In this document: positions 38,423-46,957 of the stretch, piece after piece | How the letters are laid out: the number at the start of each line of letters is the position of its first letter | How positions within the stretch are numbered: position 1 is the first letter of the stretch | From: Nonomuraea candida | Lineage (GTDB): Bacteria > Actinomycetota > Actinomycetes > Streptosporangiales > Streptosporangiaceae | Direction of reading: 5' to 3' | Assembly: GCF_000725485.1 (NCBI RefSeq) | Contig: NZ_JOAG01000009.1 | Span: 1 to 64,000 of the forward strand | Length of the DNA: 64,000 bases | The notes under the pieces: generated by a model | What the model was told of the DNA's origin: nothing | The model's input: the letters and a program-made list of their open reading frames with translations, nothing else | Databases searched by the model: none | Translations under genes and position numbers: made by a program

Positions 38423-38643
38423 CTTCAACTGACCGGTCGTGCCCGCCGCCGCGCCGGGCTCCGCGCCCGGCGGGGTGGCGCGGGCCGGCGTGCCGGGAGG
38501 AGAGGTTCCGCCTGCGGCGGGCCCGGGTAGGAGATCGGCGGGTACGCGTGCGTACTGTTCAGAGCGACGCCGGGCGGTGCGCCCGCGTCAGCGACTCCTC
38601 CGCCGCGCAGCTCCCGCGGTGCCGCCGACTCGATGGACAGGTC
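38423..38643. other. Displaced LPMO 3' region with its terminator
   Basis: The first 10 bases complete the old LPMO gene. CGCCGGGC (38452-38459) pairs with GCCCGGCG (38465-38472) around a TCCGC loop, 20 bases after the old stop codon. This is the original LPMO terminator, now stranded 14.6 kb from the gene. The rest, up to the acyltransferase, holds no gene. Confidence 0.65.
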
Positions 38644-39720
38644 ATGACATTCCCCACTTTCACCTCCAGCCATCCCCGGATCCGGGGCAAGGAACTCGGC
38701 AGCCGGCTGGCCCCGCGGATCACCGCCAACCTCGCCGGCTACACCGAGCTGTTCAGGGTGGCCGGCGCCGGCGACGCGCAGGTGCGCGCGTGGGGCGAGC
38801 GGGCGCTGGAGCGCTCGGCCGCGTGGGCGCCCGGGCTGGCGGACGAGATGGCGGAGATCGCGGCCGGCGCCGGGCTGGAGCCCTGGCAGGTCGCCGTGGT
38901 CAACGCCCGCACCGAGATCCTGGCGGCCATCGACATGACGGGCGCGCCCGGCGTGGCGGGGGAGGGCGAGTGCTCGACGTCCGTGGTGCTGCCGCCGGAC
39001 GGCCCGCCGCGTACGGTGCAGACCTGGGACTGGCACGACCACCTGCGCGACGCGCCCGTGTTGTGGGAGTACGAGCACGGCTCCGGCCGCGTCGTGCGCA
39101 CGTTCACCGAAGCGGGGGCGCTGGCCAAGATCGGCGTCACCACGGCCGGGCTCGGCGTGCACTTCAACCTCCTGCGCCACCGCTCCGACAGCGCCGACAT
39201 CGGCGTGCCCGTGCACCTGATCGCCCGCCGCATCCTCGACGAGGCGGACACGGTGGCGCAGGCCGCCGAGATCGCCCGCTCCGCGCGGGTGTCGGCCTCG
39301 ACCGTCATCACGGTCGTCACGGAGACGGAGGCGGCCTCCATCGAGATCTCCCCGGCCGGCGTGGCGGTCATCCCGCCGCGCCCCGGCGGCGTCCTGCTGC
39401 ACTGCAACCACTTCCTGGACGACGGCCTGGCGGCGGGGGAGCGGCACGCCAACGACCGGCCCGGCACCTACCGCCGGCTGCGCCACCTGGAGGAGAACGT
39501 CGCCGGCCTGCGCGGCGCGGACCTGCACGGGCGGGCGCTGGCCATGCTCGGCCACGAGCCCGACGGCGCGCCCGTCTGCGCCCACCCCGACCTCACCCAG
39601 CCGATCCACCAGCGCTGGGAGACCATCGCCACGATCGGCCTCGACCTGCCCGCCGGGCGGCTGCGGGTGCACCGGGGCGGGCCCTGCCGCGTCACGGAGA
39701 CGACCTGGCAGACGTTCTGA
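38644..39720 (+). CDS. C45-type autoproteolytic acyltransferase/hydrolase
   Basis: 358 residues from ATG 38644; the open frame extends to 38548 without coding character. Family landmarks: VVNARTEIL and GEGECSTSVV, where Cys110 is the expected N-terminal nucleophile after self-cleavage, then TWDWHDHLR and GLGVHFNLLRH. The family includes penicillin acyl-CoA:6-APA acyltransferase and bacterial choloylglycine-like amidases. It likely cleaves or transfers an acyl amide. Native substrate unknown. Confidence 0.8.
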   Translation: MTFPTFTSSHPRIRGKELGSRLAPRITANLAGYTELFRVAGAGDAQVRAWGERALERSAAWAPGLADEMAEIAAGAGLEPWQVAVVNARTEILAAIDMTGAPGVAGEGECSTSVVLPPDGPPRTVQTWDWHDHLRDAPVLWEYEHGSGRVVRTFTEAGALAKIGVTTAGLGVHFNLLRHRSDSADIGVPVHLIARRILDEADTVAQAAEIARSARVSASTVITVVTETEAASIEISPAGVAVIPPRPGGVLLHCNHFLDDGLAAGERHANDRPGTYRRLRHLEENVAGLRGADLHGRALAMLGHEPDGAPVCAHPDLTQPIHQRWETIATIGLDLPAGRLRVHRGGPCRVTETTWQTF

Positions 39721-39760
39721 CCGTCCCGCACCCGAGCGATCGCCGGGTGCGCGCGCGGCC

Positions 39761-39796
39761 GGGTCCGGCGTCAGCGGAGGGTCCGGCGTCAGCGGA
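39761..39796. repeat. 18-bp tandem repeat, 2 copies
   Basis: Two exact copies of GGGTCCGGCGTCAGCGGA between the acyltransferase and the stop of the leftward gene at 39789, the second overlapping that gene's end. Another case of the 18-bp period. Confidence 0.85.
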
Positions 39797-40367
39797 GGGT
39801 CAGGGTGGACAGGCGGGCGCCGAGGTGGTCGAGCAGGTCCAGCTCCACCCCCTTGCGCGCGGCCGGCCAGGCGAACGCCTGCAGGCCGTGCTCGGGGACG
39901 ACGACGATCCGCCCGCCGACCCGTACGGCCCCCACCTCGGCCGGCAGCCGCACGATGCCGTAGGCGGCCCAGCGGCGGGGACGGCGCAGCCACGGCACCG
40001 GGCTCACGTTGTGACGAACGTTGCCCTCGGGCCGGGCCAGACCGCCCAGCAGGGAGGCGGCGGGGCGCGGGCGCAGCACGTCCTCGTCGGCGAAGTCGGC
40101 CGCGGTCGTGGCGCCCGTACGCAGGCTCCAGCGTCCACCGCGCTTGGGGGACAGCAGCCACACGTCCAGCCAGAACAGGCCCACGCCGTCGAGCCTGGCG
40201 AAGGCCGTGGCGGCCAGGCGGTGGCCGACGTACAGGGAGAGCGGGCTGAAGCGGTGCCGGCCGCCGAGCGTCTCGGGCAGCTCCTTGGGCAGGCCGTTCG
40301 CGATCAGCCGGCGGCTCTCGGTGACGGGGGTGTATCCGAGGTACTCTGCACGATCCACGGGTCTCAT
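39789..40367 (-). CDS. Hypothetical protein, 192 residues
   Basis: ATG 40367 with GGAGGT upstream. Segments such as VGLFWLDVWLLSPKRGGRW, DEDVLRPRPAASLLGG and RRWAAYGIVRLPAEVG look like a compact soluble alpha/beta domain. No catalytic motif, signal peptide or membrane helix seen. It is followed at once by the transpeptidase-fold gene in the same direction; the two are 20 bp apart and may be cotranscribed. Confidence 0.6.
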   Translation of the reverse strand: MRPVDRAEYLGYTPVTESRRLIANGLPKELPETLGGRHRFSPLSLYVGHRLAATAFARLDGVGLFWLDVWLLSPKRGGRWSLRTGATTAADFADEDVLRPRPAASLLGGLARPEGNVRHNVSPVPWLRRPRRWAAYGIVRLPAEVGAVRVGGRIVVVPEHGLQAFAWPAARKGVELDLLDHLGARLSTLTLR

Positions 40368-40386
40368 CGGACCTCCGGGCTCGCGG

Positions 40387-41781
40387 TCAGTTGGCGCAGG
40401 CCTCGCTGCACCCGCCGAACCGGGCGGTGTCGGGTGGGGTGAAGGACGTGGCCTCGGTGCCGTCGAGGGCGGCCTTCATGGAGTCTTTCCAGATGGGGCC
40501 CGGGACGGATGTCCCGGTGACACGCTCGTGGTGCTCGCCCGCGATGGTGACGTCGACCAGCCTGTCCGGCCGGACGGGGGCGGCGGGCTTGTCCTGCGGG
40601 ACGTTCCCGGGGTCGCCGGGCTCGTCCTGCCGGACGTCCTGGGCGTGGCCGAGGCTGACGGCGGCGGCCAGGTCGGGGGTGTAGCCGGCGTACATGGCGC
40701 TCTCATAGCCGGCCGTCGTCCCGGTCATGCCCGCCGCGTCGCGGCCGAGGCCCTTGAGCGGGCTCTCGGCCAGCGCCCGGGCCAGGATCCCCGTGACGGC
40801 GTCGGCGACCGGCGCCTCCAGCACCTGCTCGCACCGCGCGGGGAAGGACCGGCTCAGGCCGGGGCCGGTGACCTCCGTGACCACCCTGGGCGCGCAGCGC
40901 AGGCCGCGCGCGGCGAGGGTGGCGTACGTGCCGGCCACCGTGACCGGGTCGACCTCGTTGACGCCGAGCGCGAACGTCGGATATTCCCGCAGGGGCGAGC
41001 CGTCGGCGCGGGCCAGCCCGAGCCGCTTGGCCATGCTGACGCTCTCGCACAGCCCGACGCGCTCGGTCAGCTTCATGAAGAACGTGTTCTCCGCCGCAGA
41101 CGTGCCCGTCTCCAGCGTGGTGAAGCCGCCCTGACCGCCGCTCTCGGCGTTGAGCACCGAGTGGGTGGGGTCGGCGACGTTCTGTCCCGCGCAGTTCTTG
41201 AACGACGTGTAGCCGGCCGACCGGTAGGAGCCGGTGTGGGGGAAGCCGTCGCCGTAGCGCAGGCCCCGCTCCAACGCGGCGGCCAGCGGGTAGACCATCG
41301 CCGTGGCGCCCTGCTGGAAGGCCGTGACGAAACCGCGCGGATCACCCTGGCTGGTGGCCAGCGCCCTGATCTCGCCGCTGCCCGGAACGACCATCGCCTG
41401 GAGGGCGAGGTGCCGGCCGTCGCGGCCGACGTGGCGCTCGATGGCCTGCCGGGCGGCCTCCTGGGCGCGCGGGTCGATCGCCGTTTTGATCGTCAGGCCG
41501 GGCCGCGACACCAGCCCGGGATCGCTCGCGGCCAGCTCGGCGCGCACCCGCTCGCAGACGTAGACGTGGCGGCTGGCGGCGCAGTCGCCGGTGAACTCCT
41601 CAAGGACCGTGCCCGCGCGATCGACCAGCACGCTCGGGCCGGAGCCGGTGGCCGCGGCCACCACCAGGCGTTCGCGCGCCGGCTCGGCGCCGCCGCCGTC
41701 GCCGCCGAAGACCAGGACTCCCGCGACGGCCAGCGCGCCCGCCGTCGCCACTGCGGTGATGACGATGCGTAAGGGGATCAC
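40387..41781 (-). CDS. Catalytically dead penicillin-binding-protein-like protein
   Basis: 464 residues from GTG 41781. An N-terminal anchor (1-26) precedes a transpeptidase fold: IKTAIDPRAQEAARQAIE, VVPGSGEIRALA and FALGVNEVDPVTVAGTYATL are typical of PBP C-domains. All three catalytic motifs are altered. The SxxK site reads A159-T-A-M162, SxN reads AEN (230-232), and KTG reads MTG (352-354). It therefore cannot acylate penicillin or peptidoglycan in the usual way. It may bind peptidoglycan or act as a sensor or scaffold outside the membrane. Confidence 0.82.
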   Translation of the reverse strand: MIPLRIVITAVATAGALAVAGVLVFGGDGGGAEPARERLVVAAATGSGPSVLVDRAGTVLEEFTGDCAASRHVYVCERVRAELAASDPGLVSRPGLTIKTAIDPRAQEAARQAIERHVGRDGRHLALQAMVVPGSGEIRALATSQGDPRGFVTAFQQGATAMVYPLAAALERGLRYGDGFPHTGSYRSAGYTSFKNCAGQNVADPTHSVLNAESGGQGGFTTLETGTSAAENTFFMKLTERVGLCESVSMAKRLGLARADGSPLREYPTFALGVNEVDPVTVAGTYATLAARGLRCAPRVVTEVTGPGLSRSFPARCEQVLEAPVADAVTGILARALAESPLKGLGRDAAGMTGTTAGYESAMYAGYTPDLAAAVSLGHAQDVRQDEPGDPGNVPQDKPAAPVRPDRLVDVTIAGEHHERVTGTSVPGPIWKDSMKAALDGTEATSFTPPDTARFGGCSEACAN

Positions 41782-41839
41782 GTGTGGAGCTTACGCGGGC
41801 GCGGGCCGCGCCGCGATGCCGTCGAGGACGAGCTTCCGC

Positions 41840-42700
41840 TTACGGCCGGCCCGTGCCGCCCGTGCCGCCCGTGCCGCCCGTGCCGCTCGTGCCACCACCC
41901 GTGTCGCCCGTGCCGCGTACGCGGCCGGCCAGGTCCACCACCGCGGCCACCAGCTCGCGGCCGTTGAGCAGCACCAGGTCGTTGTGCCCGGCCCCGGCCA
42001 CCTCCACGGTCGTCGCCCGCGCGGCCGCGGCCACCGAGCGGCTCAGGTCAGGCGGCACGATCGTGTCGCCGGTGCCGTAGACGACCACGACCGGGGCCTT
42101 GACCCGGGGGACGTCACGGGCGACGGGGAAGCGGTCGCGCAGCAGCGCGCGTACCGGGAGGAAGGGGTAGTTGACCTGACCGGCGGCGGCCAGGTCGGTG
42201 AACGGCGAGCGCAGCACCAGCCCGTCCGGCGGGCGCCGCAGCGCGAGCCCGGTCGCCACGGCGGCGCCCAGGCTCTCCCCGAAGTAGATCACCGGCCCGC
42301 TCCCGAGGAGGTCGCGGGCGGCCTCGGCGTCGAGGAGCAGGCCCTCCTCCGTGGGGCTGCCCGGGTTGCCGCCGTAGCCCCGGTAGTCCATGAGCAGGAC
42401 CGGCAGCCCGTGCGCCGCCAGCGCCCTGGCCAGCGGCGCCCGGTGCAGCCGGTTGCCCGCGTTGCCGCCCATGACCAGCACGGTCACGTCGTGGTCGCCG
42501 GGCACGTGCCAGGCGGACAGCCGCAGGCCGTCGCGGGTGGTGAACGTGACGTCGCGCGCCCCCGGGAGCACTGCGGCGGCCGGCGGCACGGGGGCGGTGT
42601 CCGGCAGGTAGATGAGCCTGCGCTGGAACACCCAGAGCAGCCCCAGCAGCAGGATCAGCACCGCGGCGACGACCAGGGCGGTGCGCGCGAGCGTCGTCAC
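41840..42700 (-). CDS. Membrane-anchored alpha/beta hydrolase
   Basis: 286 residues from GTG 42700. One N-terminal membrane helix (5-25) is followed by an alpha/beta hydrolase domain: nucleophile YFGESLGAAVA, acid YGTGDTIVP and base GAGHND. LMDYRGYGGNPGSPTEEG resembles BEM46/YfhR-type esterases. The C-terminal tail (about 20 residues) is a Gly-Thr repeat encoded by a 9-bp minisatellite. Substrate unknown. Confidence 0.82.
   Translation of the reverse strand: MTTLARTALVVAAVLILLLGLLWVFQRRLIYLPDTAPVPPAAAVLPGARDVTFTTRDGLRLSAWHVPGDHDVTVLVMGGNAGNRLHRAPLARALAAHGLPVLLMDYRGYGGNPGSPTEEGLLLDAEAARDLLGSGPVIYFGESLGAAVATGLALRRPPDGLVLRSPFTDLAAAGQVNYPFLPVRALLRDRFPVARDVPRVKAPVVVVYGTGDTIVPPDLSRSVAAAARATTVEVAGAGHNDLVLLNGRELVAAVVDLAGRVRGTGDTGGGTSGTGGTGGTGGTGRP
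41852..41887. repeat. 9-bp tandem repeat at hydrolase 3' end
   Basis: About four copies of CGTGCCGCC (degenerate to 41913) encode GGT repeats in the tail of the alpha/beta hydrolase. Confidence 0.85.
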
Positions 42701-42825
42701 CCACCCAACGGTACGCGCGCCGGGAAGCGCCGCACGAGGGCGCCCGCCCGGACGGCGCACGGGGCACCTGCCCGGGTCACCCGGAGAACGCCCGTCCGGA
42801 CGGCACGACGCCGTGCCCGCGAGCC

Positions 42826-44031
42826 TCAGACGAGGGCGCCCGCCTGGACGACGTGGCGCACGTGCTTCGGGTCGGCCAGGACGCCGATGTCCTCCAGCGG
42901 GTCCCCGTCGAGCACGACCAGGTCGGCGTGCGCGCCCACGGCCAGCGTGCCGATCTCGCCGGCCATGCCGACCAGCTCGGCCGCCCCGGTGGTCGCCGCG
43001 CGCAGCACGTCGATCGGCCGCTGCACCTCGGCCCGCAGCCGGAACTCCTGGTTCTGGTGCCGGTGCATGCCGCCCAGCAGGTCGGTCCCGTACGCCATGC
43101 GCACCCCGCCCCGCGACGCCCGCTCCAGCGCGACGAGCCCGGCTTCGAGCACCTCGTCCACCTTGCGCCAGCTCCGCTCCGGCAGCCCGAACTCCATCCC
43201 CTCCTCCTTGAGCGCCCAGTACGTCACGAGCGTCGGCACCAGGAACGCCTCGTGCCGCAGGAACAGCTCCACGCTGGTGTCGTCGAGCAGGTTGCCGTGC
43301 TCGATGGAGCGCACCCCGGCCTCCAGGGCCCGGTTGACGGCGCGGGCGGTGTAGGCGTGGGCGGCGACGTACCGGTTGGCGGCCTCGGCCTCCTCGACGA
43401 TCGCGCGCAGCTCGTCCATGGAGTACTGGGTCGAGTCGATGCGGTCGGTCGGCGAGGCCACGCCGCCGGAGGCCATGACCTTGATGTGGTGCGCGCCCTT
43501 GCGCAGCTCGTCGCGGGCGGCGGCGCGGACCGCGTCCACGCCGTCGGCGACCCGGCCGACGCCCGCGCAGCACGGGTGGTCGTCCTTGAGGTGCTCGCCC
43601 CGGCCGCGGAAGTCGGCGTGGCCGCCGGTCTGGCTCAGCCCCTTGCCGCAGAACAGCAGGCGCGGGCCGCGGATCAGGCCCTCGGCCTGCGCGTCGGCCA
43701 GCCCGAAGTCGGCGCCGGAGGCGTCCCTGACCGTGGTGAAGCCGCGGCTCAGCATGTCGCCCATGATGCGGGCGGTGTGGGCGGTCACGTACGAGGGCGG
43801 CATGGAGCCGAGCGAGCCGAGGTTCGCGGTGGAGGCGGTGACGTGGACGTGCGCGTCGATCAGGCCGGGCACGACCCGGGCGCCCGCGAGGTCGATCACC
43901 GTCGTGCCGTCGGGGACGGTCAGCCCGCGACCGGTCTCGGCGATCCGGCCGTCGGCGCAGCGCAGGTCGGCCTCCTCGTACTCGCCGGTCGTCACGTCGA
44001 GCAGCAGCGCGTCACGCAGCAGCAGGCTCAT
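42826..44031 (-). CDS. Metal-dependent amidohydrolase, peptidase-like
   Basis: 401 residues from ATG 44031, overlapping the GAF gene stop (ATGA). Amidohydrolase landmarks: GLIDAHVHV (metal site), IKVMASGGVASPTDRI with the carboxylated lysine, AAHAYT, SIEHGN and MAYGTDLLGG. The pattern resembles Zn-dependent Xaa-Pro/Xaa-Arg carboxypeptidases and imidazolonepropionase relatives. Cytoplasmic. It is the last gene of a run with an MFS transporter and a GAF protein, so it probably degrades the imported compound. Confidence 0.87.
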   Translation of the reverse strand: MSLLLRDALLLDVTTGEYEEADLRCADGRIAETGRGLTVPDGTTVIDLAGARVVPGLIDAHVHVTASTANLGSLGSMPPSYVTAHTARIMGDMLSRGFTTVRDASGADFGLADAQAEGLIRGPRLLFCGKGLSQTGGHADFRGRGEHLKDDHPCCAGVGRVADGVDAVRAAARDELRKGAHHIKVMASGGVASPTDRIDSTQYSMDELRAIVEEAEAANRYVAAHAYTARAVNRALEAGVRSIEHGNLLDDTSVELFLRHEAFLVPTLVTYWALKEEGMEFGLPERSWRKVDEVLEAGLVALERASRGGVRMAYGTDLLGGMHRHQNQEFRLRAEVQRPIDVLRAATTGAAELVGMAGEIGTLAVGAHADLVVLDGDPLEDIGVLADPKHVRHVVQAGALV

Positions 44032-44483
44032 GCGGCACCTCCGGCGAACGCGGCGGCGGCGTCCTTGCCGAGGCCCTTGCCGAAGTCGTCGGCGATGGAC
44101 CGGGCGGTGGCCACGGAGGCGTCGTCGTAGGCGCCCTCGGCGTCGAGGATGTTCAGCACGCCGAGCACCTCGCCGGCCGCGCCGAGGACGGGCACGTTGA
44201 TGATCGAGCCGCAGCCCAGGCTCTCGATCAGTTCGTGGTCGGCGAAGATCTCCCGCACCGCGGCCCTGTCCCCGCCGAAGTACGGCTGCCGCCCCTCGAT
44301 GCAGGTGGCCAGCCACTCCTGGGCGACCTCGACGGTCTTCTCGCCGCCCACCGGGTACTGCTCCGGGTGGCTGCTGTGCACGCGGCGCAGCGCCCGCCGC
44401 TCGGGCACCCAGGCGAGCACGGTGAACAACCGCACGCCCACCTCCCGGCGCACCCTCTCCTCCAGCTCCTTGAGCTCCGTCAC
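44028..44483 (-). CDS. Stand-alone GAF-domain protein
   Basis: 151 residues. The single GAF domain (about 15-140) contains VRLFTVLAWVPERRALRRVH and GSIINVPVLGAAGEVLGVLNILDAEGAY. Without an effector domain it probably senses or binds the metabolite handled by its neighbours. Stop and start overlaps tie it to both the transporter and the amidohydrolase. An amidase or reductase role of free GAF proteins (like free-methionine-sulfoxide reductase) was considered but its cysteines are not present. Confidence 0.8.
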   Translation of the reverse strand: MTELKELEERVRREVGVRLFTVLAWVPERRALRRVHSSHPEQYPVGGEKTVEVAQEWLATCIEGRQPYFGGDRAAVREIFADHELIESLGCGSIINVPVLGAAGEVLGVLNILDAEGAYDDASVATARSIADDFGKGLGKDAAAAFAGGAA

Positions 44484-45859
44484 TTGGCCGCCTCCTCAGC
44501 AGTCGGTTCCGTCAGTTCTTCGAGCGACCGGCCGGCCGTGGACAGGCCGAACACGACCACGCACACCACCCCGGCGACCAGCACCGCCGTCGTCAGCCCG
44601 AACACGCCCGCGAAGCCGAGGCTCGCGGCCGACAGGCCGATGATGGTCGGGGCGAGGATGCTGCCGACGCGCCCGAAGGCGCTCGACAGGCCGGTGCCGG
44701 TGGCGCGGATCCAGGTCGGGAAGACCTCGGGGGTGTAGGAGTAGACGCCGGCGTAGGTGCCGTTCAGGAAGAACGACAACACCGCGCCCGCGATGGTGAT
44801 CATGACCGGCGAGTCCATCTGCGACAACCAGAACGCGCTGACCGCCGAGCCCGCCAGGTAGAGCGCGATCGTGTTCTTGCGGTCCATCCGCTCCGACAGC
44901 CAGGCCGCCGAGAAGTAGCCGGGGATCTGCGCCAGATAGATGATGATCGAGAACTCGAAGCTCTTGGTGACCGTGATGCCGCGCTGCACGAGCAGCGTCG
45001 GGATCCAGGAGAAGAACCCGTAGTACGAGAACGTGATCACGAACCAGATCAGCCAGATCACCGCCGTGCGCCGGGCCATCGCCGGGCTCCACAGGTAGCG
45101 CAGCGCGCTGAACAGGTTGACCTTCGGCGCGTTCGCGGTGGCGGGGGCGGTGGCCGTCTCGGGCACCGGCGGCAGCGGTTGCCGGGTCGCCCGCTCCACG
45201 CGCCGCTCCAGGTCGGCGACCACCTGCTCGGCCTCGGCCGTACGGCCCTGCTGGAGCAGGAAGCGCGGCGACTCCGGCAGCGAGCGGCGCCACCACAGCA
45301 GCATCACGATCGGCAGCGCGGTGATCACCTGCGCGATCCGCCAGCCGTCGTCGAACGTCGGCACCACGAACCGGCCGATCAGCGCCGCCAGCACGAAGCC
45401 GAACGAGAAGAACCCGGCCAGCGCCCCGATGAACCAGCCGCGCCGCTTGGCCGGCACGAACTCCGACAGGAACGGCGCGATGATCGCGCTCTCCGCCCCC
45501 GCGCCGGCGCCGGCCAGCACCCGGGACACCAGGAACACCTCGTAGTTCGGGGCGAAGGCGGCGATCACCGAGAAGACGGCGTAGAAGGCGAGGGCGTACA
45601 TCATCACCTTCTTGCGGCCGATGCGGTCGCCGAGCAGGCCCGCGATGGTCGCGCCGAACAGGAACCCGAACGGTGTCGCCGACCCGATGAAGCCGAGCTG
45701 GCCGTTGGACAGGCCCCAGGCCTCCTGCGCGCTCGGCAGCAGGAACGCGACGACGGCGGAGTCCATGCCGTCGAAGGTGTAGCCCAGGCCGCCGATCAGG
45801 AGCAGGACGTAGTGTGGACGGCTTAGCGGGAGCCGGTCCAGACGGGCCAACAAGGTCAT
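44480..45859 (-). CDS. MFS transporter, sugar/aromatic-acid porter type
   Basis: 459 residues from ATG 45859, with AGGTGT upstream. Twelve hydrophobic helices; loop 2-3 motif GDRIGRKKVMM and SLPESPRFLLQQGR after helix 6 are diagnostic of MFS. The acidic GYTFDGMDSAVVAFLLP near the N-terminus is typical of the AAHS/sugar-porter subgroup. First gene of the operon with the GAF and amidohydrolase genes; likely imports their substrate. Faces the RpiR regulator, with TTGC/GCAA sites between. Confidence 0.88.
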   Translation of the reverse strand: MTLLARLDRLPLSRPHYVLLLIGGLGYTFDGMDSAVVAFLLPSAQEAWGLSNGQLGFIGSATPFGFLFGATIAGLLGDRIGRKKVMMYALAFYAVFSVIAAFAPNYEVFLVSRVLAGAGAGAESAIIAPFLSEFVPAKRRGWFIGALAGFFSFGFVLAALIGRFVVPTFDDGWRIAQVITALPIVMLLWWRRSLPESPRFLLQQGRTAEAEQVVADLERRVERATRQPLPPVPETATAPATANAPKVNLFSALRYLWSPAMARRTAVIWLIWFVITFSYYGFFSWIPTLLVQRGITVTKSFEFSIIIYLAQIPGYFSAAWLSERMDRKNTIALYLAGSAVSAFWLSQMDSPVMITIAGAVLSFFLNGTYAGVYSYTPEVFPTWIRATGTGLSSAFGRVGSILAPTIIGLSAASLGFAGVFGLTTAVLVAGVVCVVVFGLSTAGRSLEELTEPTAEEAAK

Positions 45860-45898
45860 CGAACACACCTTTCCCCAGGTCATGGCCCTGCAAGTCAA

Positions 45899-45949
45899 TT
45901 GCGAAGCAACATATAGTGCGAAAAGGCAAAATTGCAATGTTCTTTGCAA
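45899..45949. promoter_or_regulatory. TTGC/GCAA sites, probable RpiR operators
   Basis: TTGC-GAA-GCAA (45899-45909) and two TTGCAA palindromes (45932-45937, 45944-45949) cluster in an unusually AT-rich stretch between the MFS operon and the RpiR-family gene. The two TTGCAA words are 12 bp apart. Confidence 0.55.
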
Positions 45950-46027
45950 GTTTGTCTGCTCGTGAGCGCGTAGCATGTTCCCGGCCAGGGGCACGGGACC
46001 CCGGCCCGGGCCGAGGAAAGGGATCGG

Positions 46028-46939
46028 GTGACTCGACGCGCCACGGACGACGGCCCGCCCGCCGGCGGCGGGCCGGGCGGCGACCACTTCGAGGAGTGGC
46101 TGCGCGGGCGGGTGCCGGGGCGCGGGCTGCGCGGCAAGGCGGCCGCCGTGCTGGAGGTGCTGCTCTCGCAGCCGCGCCGGGCCTCATACTGCTCCGCCGG
46201 GGAGCTGGCCCAGCTCGCCGGGGTGAACGTGGCCACCGTCACCCGCACGGCGCAGGCGCTCGGCTTCGCCGGCTGGCCCGCCCTGCAGCAGGAGGTGCGG
46301 GCCCGCTACCTGTCCTCGCTCAGCGCCGGCCAGGTCGCCGCCGAGCACCGGGGCGCCGGCTCACCCAGCTCCCGCTCCCTGCGCCGCGACCTCGACAGCC
46401 TGGCCCTGCTCCACCGCCGCCTGGACGAGAGCGTGCTGGCCACGATCGCCGAGGCCGTCGCGGCCGCCCGCCGTACGGTGATCGTCGCCGACGGCAGTTA
46501 CGCGGCCGTCGGGCTGGCGCTGGCCCACAACGCGAGGCTGGCCGGCTATCCGGTGGCGGCCGTGACGGCGGGGGACGCGGAGCTGGCCAACGTGATGGCC
46601 GCGATCGGCGAGGGCGACGTGCTGATCGCGATCAGCTTCTGGCGGCTCTACGAGAGCACGGTGCTGGCCGCCAACGAGGCCCGCGCGCGGGGGGTGCGGG
46701 TGTTCGCCCTGACCGACGCCGCCAGCCCCGCCCTGGCCGCCGCGGCCGAGGAGGTCGTGCTGGTGCCGGCCGAGGGCGAGGCGTTCTTCCCGTCGCTGAC
46801 GGCGGGCGTCGCCGTGGCCCAGGCCCTGGTCACCCAGCTCGCCGCCGTGGACCCGGCGCGCACGGGGGCCGCGATCGAGGCGGCGGAGGCGATGTGGACC
46901 AAGTTCGGTCTCCTGCACCGCCGCCCCGCCGCCCTCTGA
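46028..46939 (+). CDS. MurR/RpiR-family transcriptional regulator
   Basis: 303 residues from GTG 46028. An N-terminal RpiR HTH (about 30-95) includes CSAGELAQLAGVNVATVTRT and ALGFAGWPALQQEV; the SIS domain (125-270) shows TVIVADGSYAAVGLALAHNA and GDVLIAISFWRLYEST. SIS domains bind phosphosugars or related ligands. Divergent from the MFS/GAF/amidohydrolase operon, which it probably controls. Confidence 0.9.
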   Translation: MTRRATDDGPPAGGGPGGDHFEEWLRGRVPGRGLRGKAAAVLEVLLSQPRRASYCSAGELAQLAGVNVATVTRTAQALGFAGWPALQQEVRARYLSSLSAGQVAAEHRGAGSPSSRSLRRDLDSLALLHRRLDESVLATIAEAVAAARRTVIVADGSYAAVGLALAHNARLAGYPVAAVTAGDAELANVMAAIGEGDVLIAISFWRLYESTVLAANEARARGVRVFALTDAASPALAAAAEEVVLVPAEGEAFFPSLTAGVAVAQALVTQLAAVDPARTGAAIEAAEAMWTKFGLLHRRPAAL

Positions 46940-46957
46940 CGGCCTCCGGGGGAAGGT

